From Cellulophaga sp. HaHaR_3_176 (lineage in GTDB: Bacteria; Bacteroidota; Bacteroidia; Flavobacteriales; Flavobacteriaceae), in assembly GCF_019021925.1 (NCBI RefSeq), contig NZ_CP058990.1:984001-1048000 (forward strand): DNA of 64,000 nt, written 5' to 3'. Below the pieces are notes generated by a model, which ran no database searches, had not been told where the DNA came from, and saw only the letters and a program-made list of their open reading frames with translations. The position numbers and the translations under genes are program-made. Each line of letters starts with the position of its first letter. Position 1 is the stretch's first letter. Shown here piece by piece: positions 8,257-16,578 of this stretch.

Positions 8257-9222
8257 TTATTCTTTGTTTATTTTTTCAATTACAATCGTATCTAATTTAA
8301 TTTCAATTCCCTTTGCAATTTCAAATTCTTTAATTTTAACGTTAAAAATATCTCCCTCTCTTAAGATTATCGTGTTTGGTGCAAAAACTTTATGAAAAGT
8401 AGTTACTAGACTACCTCCATTCTCATATAATTCTGTTCTTTCACAACTTATTCCGTAATGAGTTTTTAGAGAAGCTCTTTTAGGTATGATTTCAATTGGG
8501 ATTTCAAGACCTTCTCCTACTGCTATTTTTAATTTACTCTTTTTCTTTGCTTCAAAAACGCCATATATTGATGACAAACCAGGAGTTCCAATATGAGCAA
8601 CATGATATGATGTTGACCAGGAATGCTTGAAATGGACGACTTCAACCTCTTTGACATTGTTGATATGATCTATAGGTATTCTATTTTCGTTTGATAATAT
8701 ATCATTCCCTTCTTTATGCCAGCCTCTTAAATCTTCAAATTTTGTGAATGTAATTTCTTGTTTTTTTAAATTTTTGCAGAGAATAAAAGGGATTAAAATC
8801 GTATCTTTTATGTTATTAAATGCTATCGGTGAATTGGTATTGTAATAGAAGTCTTTGTATTTATAGAGTTGTTGTCTTGGTTCATTATATACTGGTAAAA
8901 CGTATTTACTTTTATAATTTATTTCCTTGATATCAAACACTTTAGTAGTGTATTTTTCAGTAATAGTCGGATTGTTATTTGCATTCTCTATATCAGAAAA
9001 AGTATGAGTAATAGTATAAAGTCCTTCTCGTTTAGGTATAATTTCAAAAATTAAATAATCGATACCTAAAGAATCTGTTTTTTTATTTGAACTAATGATA
9101 TTAAAATTTTCTTCAATTAACTCTGGGAAATCAAAATTTATGTCGTTTACTTGAATAGTTCTCACTTGTCCTTGAGCAAATACAGACAGGATTAAATAAT
9201 ATGTAAGAGTTAAATACTTCAT
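8257..9222 (-). CDS. hypothetical secreted protein
   Basis: The start is taken at ATG 9222, which gives a 321-residue product with the signal peptide MKYLTLTYYLILSVFAQGQ; an upstream TTG at 9237 would lie inside the cassette boundary sequence. The mature protein is beta-rich with no recognised domain. The right boundary is AGCCAAC at 9232-9238. The matching left boundary (GTAGGCG near 8246) has diverged. Function unknown. Confidence 0.6.
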   Translation of the reverse strand: MKYLTLTYYLILSVFAQGQVRTIQVNDINFDFPELIEENFNIISSNKKTDSLGIDYLIFEIIPKREGLYTITHTFSDIENANNNPTITEKYTTKVFDIKEINYKSKYVLPVYNEPRQQLYKYKDFYYNTNSPIAFNNIKDTILIPFILCKNLKKQEITFTKFEDLRGWHKEGNDILSNENRIPIDHINNVKEVEVVHFKHSWSTSYHVAHIGTPGLSSIYGVFEAKKKSKLKIAVGEGLEIPIEIIPKRASLKTHYGISCERTELYENGGSLVTTFHKVFAPNTIILREGDIFNVKIKEFEIAKGIEIKLDTIVIEKINKE

Positions 9223-9231
9223 TTTAATTAT

Positions 9232-9402
9232 AGCCAACGGTTTTGTAAATGGTTTTTAGCTTAGTTTACCACGAAAGTTAGCAAATAAAAACGGAATAGA
9301 AAATGCGCGAGGATTTACAATTTTGAATCTATGAGCCTAGAATAATAGTGTCTCAAATTAAGGAAGAATTTGTTTGTTTTTTACCTCAGTCCTTTGTTGC
9401 CA
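9232..9402. repeat. attC-like element, second subtype
   Basis: Its ends are AGCCAAC (9232-9238) and GTTGCCA (9396-9402). An inner hairpin GTAAA/TTTAC lies in the left part. The right part (9309-9396) is the second copy of the direct repeat also seen at 6830-6915. Confidence 0.55.
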
Positions 9403-9411
9403 ATAGTTTTT

Positions 9412-10116
9412 TTATTTGTAATACCTATGTTTATATCCTAGCATAGCAATGGCGTTACCAACTTTTTCTAAATTTTCTGTAAAATGAATTACTAAAACAT
9501 ATTCATCTCCGCCTGTTTCTAATAAACTTATCTGTAAATTATGTTTTTTAATAGTTTCATTATATACTTTAAAAGCGTCCCAATCATTATTAATTAAATA
9601 ATTAGCTTCAAAAAGTTTATAATTTGGTAGTTCTATTTCTTTTTCGAGTAATGATTTTACTATAGAATCTATCCAATAATGTAACTCACTTACCGATTCT
9701 TTCCAATCTAGATGTATGAATAAATCAATTTTATTTTCCATTGCATATTCATTCAATTCATACCATGGTAGTTCAATGAATTTATTTGTATCAATAAAAG
9801 ATAATAATTTGTTTTGTGTTTTTCGAGATGAGCAGAGTTTTACGATATCTTTAAGCCCTTCTTTTTCATTCTTGCTTACATCTAATTCTTCTTCGATATA
9901 TTGAGGGATAAAAGGTTTTACTTCTTTTAAAGTGTTATCTTTTTTCTGTCTTTTTTCAAACCATTTTTTTCCAGTGATAACATCTTTTATAAGAAGCCAC
10001 CAAAAGAAAGGAATAAACCACCAAATGTAAACTTTGAACATAAAATTTAAAAAAACATAAATACCAAGAACTAAAAAGACAAATAGGGTTATAAAATATA
10101 ATTTGGTTTTGTTCAT
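9412..10116 (-). CDS. membrane-anchored hypothetical protein
   Basis: This 234-residue protein has two close hydrophobic segments at about residues 7-30 and 31-46, then a basic stretch and a soluble C-terminal domain. The C-terminal domain contains IHLDWKESVSELHYWIDSI. No family is assigned with confidence. Its cassette is bounded by GTTGCCA (9396-9402) and TGGCAAC (10136-10142), an exact pair. Confidence 0.6.
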   Translation of the reverse strand: MNKTKLYFITLFVFLVLGIYVFLNFMFKVYIWWFIPFFWWLLIKDVITGKKWFEKRQKKDNTLKEVKPFIPQYIEEELDVSKNEKEGLKDIVKLCSSRKTQNKLLSFIDTNKFIELPWYELNEYAMENKIDLFIHLDWKESVSELHYWIDSIVKSLLEKEIELPNYKLFEANYLINNDWDAFKVYNETIKKHNLQISLLETGGDEYVLVIHFTENLEKVGNAIAMLGYKHRYYK

Positions 10117-10135
10117 AGTTTGTTGGGTACATTAC

Positions 10136-10329
10136 TGGCAACGTTAAGTATAAGAAACGTAGGGCAGGAGATAAGCACTTTCGTTTCGGTTTATTGCCTA
10201 GCAAAATATAAATATTTTGCTTTTATTTTTTCTCTTAGATGCCAAATTTTATATTTATCGGACTTTGATAGTATTCACAGACCTTTTGGTTAAGCACAAA
10301 TGCCCTATGTTTTTTATAATTTGTTGGCA
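10136..10329. repeat. attC-like imperfect palindrome
   Basis: It runs from TGGCAAC (10136-10142) to GTTGGCA (10323-10329). The outer arms pair over about 30 bases (TATAAGAAACGTAGGGCA against TGCCCTATGTTTTTTATA). The inner arms AAAATATAAA/TTTATATTTT flank the tip. Its left 80 bases are nearly identical to those of the element at 11542. The two ends pair with different cassettes. Confidence 0.8.
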
Positions 10330-10336
10330 ATAGTTT

Positions 10337-11515
10337 TTAATCAATCAAAGTTTCCTTTTCTAGTTGCAAAGATTGTACATCTCCATTTCTTGAATAATTA
10401 ATATTGATTAAGTCCATTTCCTTAATTGGATTGTTTAAAAAAAAATCACAAGCATCTTTCGATATTAATTCTCGAAAATTAAAATCATTTACTGTTACTA
10501 TTTCATCGCCTAACTGAAGTCCTTTTTTTTCAGCATTAGAATTTTTATAGATGATTGCTATAATTGCTTTTTGACCATTCACACTAGTTTGAAAACCAAA
10601 ATTTTCCAATATTGTACTGATGGATTCTTTTTGCGTTATCATATATATCTTATTCTCATCATAACTTATGATAATCTTAAAATTTTTAAGGAATTGGTTG
10701 CCAACTGTTGGAGAATTTTCATTAAAAGTGACAATCTTATTTTGAAGATGTAAGCCGCCAATTTCAATGGAGTTTACCTTTGAATCTACATAGTTTTTAT
10801 TTTCACCTTTGCCATAAATTGCAGCAGACGCCTTACCATAATATTCAACACTTTTATTGTCATCAAGAACACTTGAATAAAAATTCAATGGTAATTTAAT
10901 TCCACCATTAGAACCAGTATCAAACTTTACACCTTTTCTTTTCTTCTTATTTACTGTAACATCTATGCTAGGCGAATAGTATCCCTTTTTTTTATTTGTT
11001 TTGAACTTGATAATAGCAGCGTTTTCGGGAATTTTAAAATTATCAATATTATCAGTTAAGCGAATTACTTTATTTTCATAATCTATTTCCCAAATGGCAT
11101 TTTTGATTAAATTATTTCCAATTACGCCATCCAGATTCAAACAACCAATTTCAAAACCAGTACTTAAATCAGTTGAAAGGGCTTCAATTTGTTTAAAACC
11201 AATCTCTCCAATACTAATTTCATTAACTATTACGTGACTTTCTTGTTTTGTGTTACCATTAATATCCATTCCCATTATAGAGCGAATGCTTTTCAAGTTA
11301 AGGTCATTAGATATGCTTTCTGAGAGTACAGTTGGCATTCCAGTGTCAAATAGAAAGTTATATTCTTTATTATTAATTGTAGCTTTAATTATTGGAACCC
11401 CATAATCAAAATTGAATGGAATCTCTTTGATATATTGATTTTCAATAAGCTCTTTTTTTGTAATAAAACTAGATGATACAAAAATTAATACTAGATAAGT
11501 ACATAATTTTTTCAT
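10337..11515 (-). CDS. secreted retropepsin-like aspartyl protease with PDZ domain
   Basis: The start is placed at ATG 11515 because MKKLCTYLVLIFVSSSF is a signal peptide; this leaves 392 residues. Two aspartyl-protease motifs are visible, FLFDTG around Asp57 and KFDTGSNGG around Asp199, so both halves of a pepsin-like active site are on one chain. The last ~90 residues form a PDZ-like domain (GLQLGDEIVTVND). Bacteroidota have many such exported aspartyl proteases of unknown substrate. The left boundary GTTGGCA (10323) and right boundary TTCCAAC (11542) match with one mismatch. Confidence 0.8.
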   Translation of the reverse strand: MKKLCTYLVLIFVSSSFITKKELIENQYIKEIPFNFDYGVPIIKATINNKEYNFLFDTGMPTVLSESISNDLNLKSIRSIMGMDINGNTKQESHVIVNEISIGEIGFKQIEALSTDLSTGFEIGCLNLDGVIGNNLIKNAIWEIDYENKVIRLTDNIDNFKIPENAAIIKFKTNKKKGYYSPSIDVTVNKKKRKGVKFDTGSNGGIKLPLNFYSSVLDDNKSVEYYGKASAAIYGKGENKNYVDSKVNSIEIGGLHLQNKIVTFNENSPTVGNQFLKNFKIIISYDENKIYMITQKESISTILENFGFQTSVNGQKAIIAIIYKNSNAEKKGLQLGDEIVTVNDFNFRELISKDACDFFLNNPIKEMDLININYSRNGDVQSLQLEKETLID

Positions 11516-11541
11516 AGGTTTTTTTGTTTCTTTTAAATTAT

Positions 11542-11736
11542 TTCCAACGTTCAGTATAAGAAACGTAGGGCAGGTGGTAAGCACTTTCGTTTCGGTTTAT
11601 TACTTAGCTAAATATAAAAATTTTGCTTTTATCTTTTCTATTATAAATGTCAAATTTTATATTTAGCGGGCTTTGTTAATATTCACAGACCTTTCGGCAA
11701 GAACAAACGCCCTATGTTTTTTATACCTTGTTCTAC
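11542..11736. repeat. attC-like imperfect palindrome
   Basis: It runs from TTCCAAC (11542-11548) to GTTCTAC (11730-11736). The arms GTATAAGAAACGTAGGGC and GCCCTATGTTTTTTATAC pair. It shares the GCACTTTCGTTTCGG and CACAGACCTTTCGG modules with its neighbours. Confidence 0.8.
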
Positions 11737-11743
11737 GCAGTTT

Positions 11744-12268
11744 TTATTCCCATTCTTTTTCTCCGAATAGTTTGATGTCATTACTAAACCCTTTGTTTTC
11801 TTCATTCAATTCTGTAACTCCAATAAATAAAGCGTCAATTTTCATATCGTGAATGTGCTTATTTACAATTAAACTTGAAACTTGAGAATCATCTTCAAAT
11901 GCAACTCCTGTTAATCCATCTAAAACTGTTTTTGATAAATTGTCAATATCAACTTCTTTAAAACGTTTCTCTTTAACCGAAAAGGATAAAACAACTTCGA
12001 CTAATGCAGGCATTTTAATTATTCCTTTCTCTTTAAAAGCTTCTCTTGAATATTCTGAAACTAAATCTTTCATTTCTTGGATAGAATTTTTGTCGTCTTT
12101 CCGTTCATAAAGATTTTTTATTTCTGTTTCATTTCCATCATCGTCCAGTTCAAATGCTTGCAAAGGTTTGAATTTATCTTGCTTAGTCGGTACTGGCTTA
12201 CCACCATAAAAGCCAAAAAGAATTTCTATTTTAGGATTTTTATAGAATGTTACAAATTTTTCTGACAT
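11744..12268 (-). CDS. RusA-like Holliday junction resolvase
   Basis: This 174-residue protein has the RusA core DIDNLSKTVLDGL (Asp107, Asp109, Lys113, Asp117) followed by FEDDSQV (Asp126/Asp127) and a Lys at 137. This corresponds to the Asp-x-Asp, Lys and distal Asp of E. coli RusA, a dimeric endonuclease that cleaves Holliday junctions. RusA genes normally sit in prophages. Here the gene shares a cassette with a GIY-YIG nuclease whose stop is 23 bases upstream. The cassette boundaries GTTCTACGCA (11730-11739) and TGCGTAGAAC (13155-13164) are a perfect 10-base pair enclosing both genes. Confidence 0.85.
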   Translation of the reverse strand: MSEKFVTFYKNPKIEILFGFYGGKPVPTKQDKFKPLQAFELDDDGNETEIKNLYERKDDKNSIQEMKDLVSEYSREAFKEKGIIKMPALVEVVLSFSVKEKRFKEVDIDNLSKTVLDGLTGVAFEDDSQVSSLIVNKHIHDMKIDALFIGVTELNEENKGFSNDIKLFGEKEWE

Positions 12269-12291
12269 CTCTTAATCAATTCAATTTTAGA

Positions 12292-13101
12292 TTAATTTTT
12301 ATTTAACCCGTGAAACCTTGTTCCGAATTTCTTTTTATACAAACTTTCGATATTTGTCACTTCTTTACTTGTCAAATTACTCGGAAGCGTTTGTAAAATA
12401 GTGAACTGAAAATTTCGTTGATATTCGTTATCTGTTAAATACAAGTCAATCAGAAGTTGATTTCCTCCGTGTTTTGTTTTAGCATAATCATTCCACCTTT
12501 GCCAAATCCCGAATTTTCCGCAAGCAGAGCCTATATATTGATTTCCCGTTGATTTGTCAAGAATCATATAAATTCCGTTTACAGATGACAAATGATTTTT
12601 CCAATCACGATTTGCGTCTGGATTTTCAAATAATCGTTTCAGTTCGTTATAATCTAAAATAAAGTTGGTCAATCCTGGGAATTCTCCAAGATAGCCTTTT
12701 GGCAAAATTTCCAAAACTTCTTTTGTGTAATTCCTATAATCTTGATGCCAAGCTCTTGTCGCATTTCCCCAATCAATTATCACTCTGTCAATTAATTCAG
12801 GACAAACATTTATTTCTTCGAGGTCGTAATAAAATTTTCCGTTTTCACGCTGTTCAACATTACCAACTTTAAAAAAGCCAAATAATAATGATTTTGTACT
12901 TTCTTGTCCAATAAAAGAAACGAGATATTCGGTTTTTCCGAAGACGTTTGTTCCTTGTTCTTTCTGATATTCAATTAGTTGTTTTCTGTCTTTAATTACA
13001 TCTCGATATTCTATTCGGCTATCTTGATGTCTAACTAATTTTACTTTTCTATTATCGAAAATGTCAGTTCGTAATGATATTAATTCTTGGATATTTAGCA
13101 T
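12292..13101 (-). CDS. GIY-YIG nuclease family protein
   Basis: This 269-residue protein carries a C-terminal GIY-YIG domain: GIYMI at 176-180, QYIGSA at 188-193, and an Arg at 202 in the place of the catalytic Arg. The first ~160 residues are unrelated to the domain and presumably give specificity. It precedes the RusA-like gene in the same cassette, so two junction- or branch-cleaving folds travel together. A role in defence or in DNA processing of the element itself is inference. Confidence 0.8.
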   Translation of the reverse strand: MLNIQELISLRTDIFDNRKVKLVRHQDSRIEYRDVIKDRKQLIEYQKEQGTNVFGKTEYLVSFIGQESTKSLLFGFFKVGNVEQRENGKFYYDLEEINVCPELIDRVIIDWGNATRAWHQDYRNYTKEVLEILPKGYLGEFPGLTNFILDYNELKRLFENPDANRDWKNHLSSVNGIYMILDKSTGNQYIGSACGKFGIWQRWNDYAKTKHGGNQLLIDLYLTDNEYQRNFQFTILQTLPSNLTSKEVTNIESLYKKKFGTRFHGLNKN

Positions 13102-13157
13102 TTATTTTTTCAAATTCGATGTTCTTTCTTTTATGCTCAGGTGTTTTTTCAAATTGC

Positions 13158-13351
13158 GTAGAACGTTAAATATATGGCATTTTGGGTAGTAAATAAGCGA
13201 TTACTTTCGGTTTAGCCACAAGCCAAATCTTTTTATTTTGTTTTAATTTTTCTCATTTAATACCAAATCAAAAGATTTGGCGACTTTGCAAATAGAGAAG
13301 AACCTTTCGGTTAAACATTAATCGCCCAATTTGCTATATATAGTGTTGTAT
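13158..13351. repeat. attC-like imperfect palindrome
   Basis: It runs from GTAGAAC (13158-13164) to GTTGTAT (13345-13351). The inner arms GCCAAATCTTTT and AAAAGATTTGGC are perfect complements, and the tip holds CCAAATC/GATTTGG. The module CGACTTTGCAAATAGAGAAGAACCTTTCGGTTAA follows the tip as in the other elements. Confidence 0.8.
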
Positions 13352-13360
13352 GCTGTTATT

Positions 13361-14260
13361 TTATGTTTTCTGAATGAAATAACAAGCGGTTTTTGATGTA
13401 GGTTCAAAAAAGACAAATAAATCTCCGTCACCCCAGAAGTTTAACTTTTTAAAGTAACTCTTCATAAATTTATCTTTAATTGAAACATTTGTATTATCAA
13501 CCATTATTCCGCTAGTACTTTTAATCTGACAAACAAATTTCATTATTTTATTGGTTTTCGGACATCTTGGATACATGGGGTTTTGAATCCAATTTGGTAT
13601 TCCACTATGAGCGATTCCATATCCGTAATCAAATGCTCCTTCATATCGGCACTTATACTCTTTGTAATGTATTTGAAATTCATAATCTAGAAAATCATAA
13701 CTTGTCTCACAACTATTTAATTCATCAATGTTTATAACTTGAGGTGATAGTGGATTGGAATAATCTAGAAACAACTGTTTAAAGTTTAAAAAAATAGGGC
13801 AGGTAAGGTGTAATTTAATATTTAACCAACTTAATTTTTCGTCTTCGTTATTGATATATCCCAAATACTGAAAATTTCCAATGTTTTTAGTCTTCTGTAA
13901 TTTAAAATTATCTGGCTTGATTCCACCTATCTGATGTAAACCTTTCTTATATTTAATTAGGTCAATAATTATGTTTTTTGGATTGTCTTTATACTTTACT
14001 TTATCTATTAGACTTTCTATATCTTTTGACCTATTATTTCTCCATTCATCATTTATTTTTTTATTAGAATATTGATTGATATCGGCTAATAAGTCTTTGT
14101 CGTCATATGACAAAACTATATAATCAGACAATCTCGGTACATTATTCTCTTCTATTCCTTGAGTGTTCAAAAACCCATCGATATCAGAAATAGGTAAGTC
14201 AAATCCGCCAAAATATTCGTGTTTTACTATCTCTCTCTTTTTCCTAAATAATTTAAACAT
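13361..14260 (-). CDS. hypothetical protein, possibly DUF1963-like
   Basis: The start chosen is ATG 14260 (MFKLFRKKRE), giving 299 residues; an upstream ATG at 14281 lies inside the cassette boundary. The C-terminal third has GIPNWIQNPMYPRCPKTNKI followed by a beta strand FVCQI, which resembles the DUF1963 pattern (P-x-W-x-Q then C-P then F-x-x-Q). The match is partial, so this is a weak call. Its cassette boundaries GTTGTATGC (13345-13353) and GCATACAAC (14278-14286) pair perfectly. Confidence 0.55.
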   Translation of the reverse strand: MFKLFRKKREIVKHEYFGGFDLPISDIDGFLNTQGIEENNVPRLSDYIVLSYDDKDLLADINQYSNKKINDEWRNNRSKDIESLIDKVKYKDNPKNIIIDLIKYKKGLHQIGGIKPDNFKLQKTKNIGNFQYLGYINNEDEKLSWLNIKLHLTCPIFLNFKQLFLDYSNPLSPQVINIDELNSCETSYDFLDYEFQIHYKEYKCRYEGAFDYGYGIAHSGIPNWIQNPMYPRCPKTNKIMKFVCQIKSTSGIMVDNTNVSIKDKFMKSYFKKLNFWGDGDLFVFFEPTSKTACYFIQKT

Positions 14261-14279
14261 TACAGTTTTTTTTAATGGC

Positions 14280-14473
14280 ATACAACGGTTTTGTATATGG
14301 CTCGTAGCGTGTTAATTAGCGATTTCTTTTCGGTTAAGCACGAGCCGAATTTTTTAATTTTCTTATTATCTTCTTTTATCAATAAGCCAAATTAAAAAAT
14401 TTGGTGGACTTGCAAATATGTCTTAACTTTGATTAGGCAACTAATTAGCTATGAGCTATATACGTTGTTATAT
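14280..14473. repeat. attC-like imperfect palindrome
   Basis: It runs from ATACAAC (14280-14286) to GTTATAT (14467-14473). The outer arms TGTATATGGCTCGTAGC and GCTATGAGCTATATACG are near-complements. Inner CCAAATT/AATTTGG surrounds the tip, followed by GGACTTGCAAATATG. Confidence 0.8.
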
Positions 14474-14480
14474 GCCGTTT

Positions 14481-16385
14481 TTAATACGTCCATATTTTCG
14501 ATATTGATTGATATAATGATTTACTTCTTTCCGCAATCTGTTCTTCATTCCATTCAGGTTTGTCTTGTAAATATTGATTGATTATTAACGTTGATTGACT
14601 TCCAATTTCTCTTTTCTTAACCGAAAATGAAGAATTACTTACTGCTGGATTTAACGATGAAGTTAATATTGTCAGATTTCCAATCGAATGCAACATTTTA
14701 TTTCTTCCCTCAATTCGGTGAAATTTACCTTCTTTGTCGTCCTCTGTTCTAACTGCGTATGGCGAAAGTTCAAAATCTTCCGCTGAAATTAGTTGTCCGT
14801 CTAATGGCCAATGTTCAAACCAAGTTTGAGGTAGAATATGCTCAATGTGTAAACCTGTATTTAAAAAATTGACCTGTTCTTGTTTGCTACCTCTTTTAGA
14901 CTGCTCAACTTCTAAAAGAATATTTGATATAGTTTTTGTTTTGTTTTTTTCTTCTCGATACAATGGTCTTTCTATTAATTTTTCTAATAGCATATTGTCT
15001 GAAGGCCATAAATTACCGTCCGAAGTTTTTGATTGTAAATGTGTTTTGAACGATTCAGCATCTTTATGTTCATTTAGGAATTTGAGGTATTCCAAAAAGA
15101 CGTTGTTATAGTTCTTGGTTGTTAAACCACATAAAAATCTTCTTGTTAAATATGAATCGAGAATTGTATAAATAGCATCTTTATTAACTTGAGTAATCTC
15201 TGAATCTCCTTCAACGTAGAGTAGAAGAGGAAACAATGTTGAAATGTCCATATCTCTTAAACGCTCTGCCAATTTTTCAAAACGAGAATTGCCTTTTGGA
15301 TTTGTAAGTTTTTTAAAGATTTGACTATATCTATTTAGTTCCTTTAATTCTCCCTCAATATCTTTAAAATTTGCTTTGTTTAGCGTAAATAACTTGTAAT
15401 AATAAAATACCTGGTCATATCGAATTTCTGTTTGCAATTTTAAAGTCAAATAGTCAATAACGTAGAATTGTAAACGAGTTTCTGAATATCTACCACGACT
15501 TGTTCTATCGTGCCATCTATATTCTGCATTTGGGTCGTCAAATTCGTCCCAATATTCATCATATATTTCATCGAGATTTTCTTCATTGCTATTTGCTCGC
15601 ATAAAAATATAATTTCTGATAAGGTCTGTTTCACTTAAAGAAGCTCCACGACCATTCATAGTCTCAAAAATCATTTGTGGGTCGTCATTTTGCGTGAGTC
15701 CAATTTCTACAAATTGGAAATCTCTTTTTATGACTAAAAGCAAGTTTGTTATTAACTCTGTAATTTCAATATCAGATTGTTCGATATACTCGTTTAGTTT
15801 GTCATAGAAGAAAATATAAGCTCCTAAAATATTATGTCTGCTTTTTGCAACATTTCGATAACTTTTAGGTCCAATTCCGTGTTCGCTCAAAACTGGCGTA
15901 ATATGTAATTCTTCAACTTTTTCGTAAGTATTCCCAACGATTGATTTGAAAATTTCTTTATTGAACTTTGTCGGTTCGAGTTTAAATTTTTGGTTTTCGT
16001 AATCTTTATCTCCGAAAGATTTATCGTTGAAAAGATATTTGTTTAATTCCTTGATTAAACTTTCATCTTCCAAATGTTTGCGACAAACTTCTCTAAAAGA
16101 TGCAATGAATAGTTGAAATGTCGTTAATCGTTGTTGTCCATCAATTACGTTATAAGTTGATAATGTACTTGTAGTTGTATTTTCGTGAAAAAGTACAATT
16201 GAACCTGTATAATGTGGATGAATTTTTTGTTTGTTCTGTCGTTCGTTGAACTTATTTATAAAATCCTCCCATAAAGGCATCCATTGGTCTTGTTCGTTCC
16301 AAACGTAATGTCTTTGGAAAACTGGAATTTTAAATCGGATTTGTTTATTTAGTAATTCTTCTAATAGCGGTTTTCCTAAATTCAT
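14481..16385 (-). CDS. GmrSD-type DUF262/DUF1524 restriction protein
   Basis: The start chosen is ATG 16385 (MNLGKPLLEE), giving 634 residues; a longer frame would run through the cassette boundary. The N-terminal DUF262 part shows QRHYVW at 24-29 and IDGQQRLTTF at 81-90, the DGQQR nucleotide-binding motif of GmrS. NGRGASLSETDLIRNYIF follows at 244-261. The C-terminal DUF1524 part has HIEHILPQTW at 513-522, the HNH-type motif of GmrD, then IGNLTILTSSLNP. Single-chain GmrSD proteins are type IV enzymes that cut DNA with modified bases. It is alone in a cassette bounded by GTTATATGCC (14467-14476) and its exact complement (16433-16442). Confidence 0.88.
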   Translation of the reverse strand: MNLGKPLLEELLNKQIRFKIPVFQRHYVWNEQDQWMPLWEDFINKFNERQNKQKIHPHYTGSIVLFHENTTTSTLSTYNVIDGQQRLTTFQLFIASFREVCRKHLEDESLIKELNKYLFNDKSFGDKDYENQKFKLEPTKFNKEIFKSIVGNTYEKVEELHITPVLSEHGIGPKSYRNVAKSRHNILGAYIFFYDKLNEYIEQSDIEITELITNLLLVIKRDFQFVEIGLTQNDDPQMIFETMNGRGASLSETDLIRNYIFMRANSNEENLDEIYDEYWDEFDDPNAEYRWHDRTSRGRYSETRLQFYVIDYLTLKLQTEIRYDQVFYYYKLFTLNKANFKDIEGELKELNRYSQIFKKLTNPKGNSRFEKLAERLRDMDISTLFPLLLYVEGDSEITQVNKDAIYTILDSYLTRRFLCGLTTKNYNNVFLEYLKFLNEHKDAESFKTHLQSKTSDGNLWPSDNMLLEKLIERPLYREEKNKTKTISNILLEVEQSKRGSKQEQVNFLNTGLHIEHILPQTWFEHWPLDGQLISAEDFELSPYAVRTEDDKEGKFHRIEGRNKMLHSIGNLTILTSSLNPAVSNSSFSVKKREIGSQSTLIINQYLQDKPEWNEEQIAERSKSLYQSISKIWTY

Positions 16386-16435
16386 TCGTTTTTTACTGTT
16401 TTTTGATTGATGTACTGTTGTTGGTCTTAAATGGC

Positions 16436-16569
16436 ATATAACGTGTTTGTGTAAGGATAGTTGCGTGTGCAAGCAACTAACTTAATAAAAATGGAACGAA
16501 CCATTGGAAATTCCGCAGGAATTTCCAAGTAGGCAAGTCACAAGCAATTATTTTTACACGGTGTTGTAG
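16436..16569. repeat. attC-like imperfect palindrome, short form
   Basis: It runs from ATATAAC (16436-16442) to GTTGTAG (16563-16569), about 134 bases. Left arm GTGTAAGGATAGTTGCGTGTG pairs with CACAAGCAATTATTTTTACAC. At the tip lies GGAAATTCC/GGAATTTCC. It lacks the CAGACCTTTCGG module of the longer elements. Confidence 0.75.
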
Positions 16570-16578
16570 CACGTTTTT

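Noticed and set aside
9956..10204. Minus-strand 82-residue frame
   Set aside because: It overlaps the real gene at 9412-10116 in another frame and runs across the attC-like element; no signal or family is seen.
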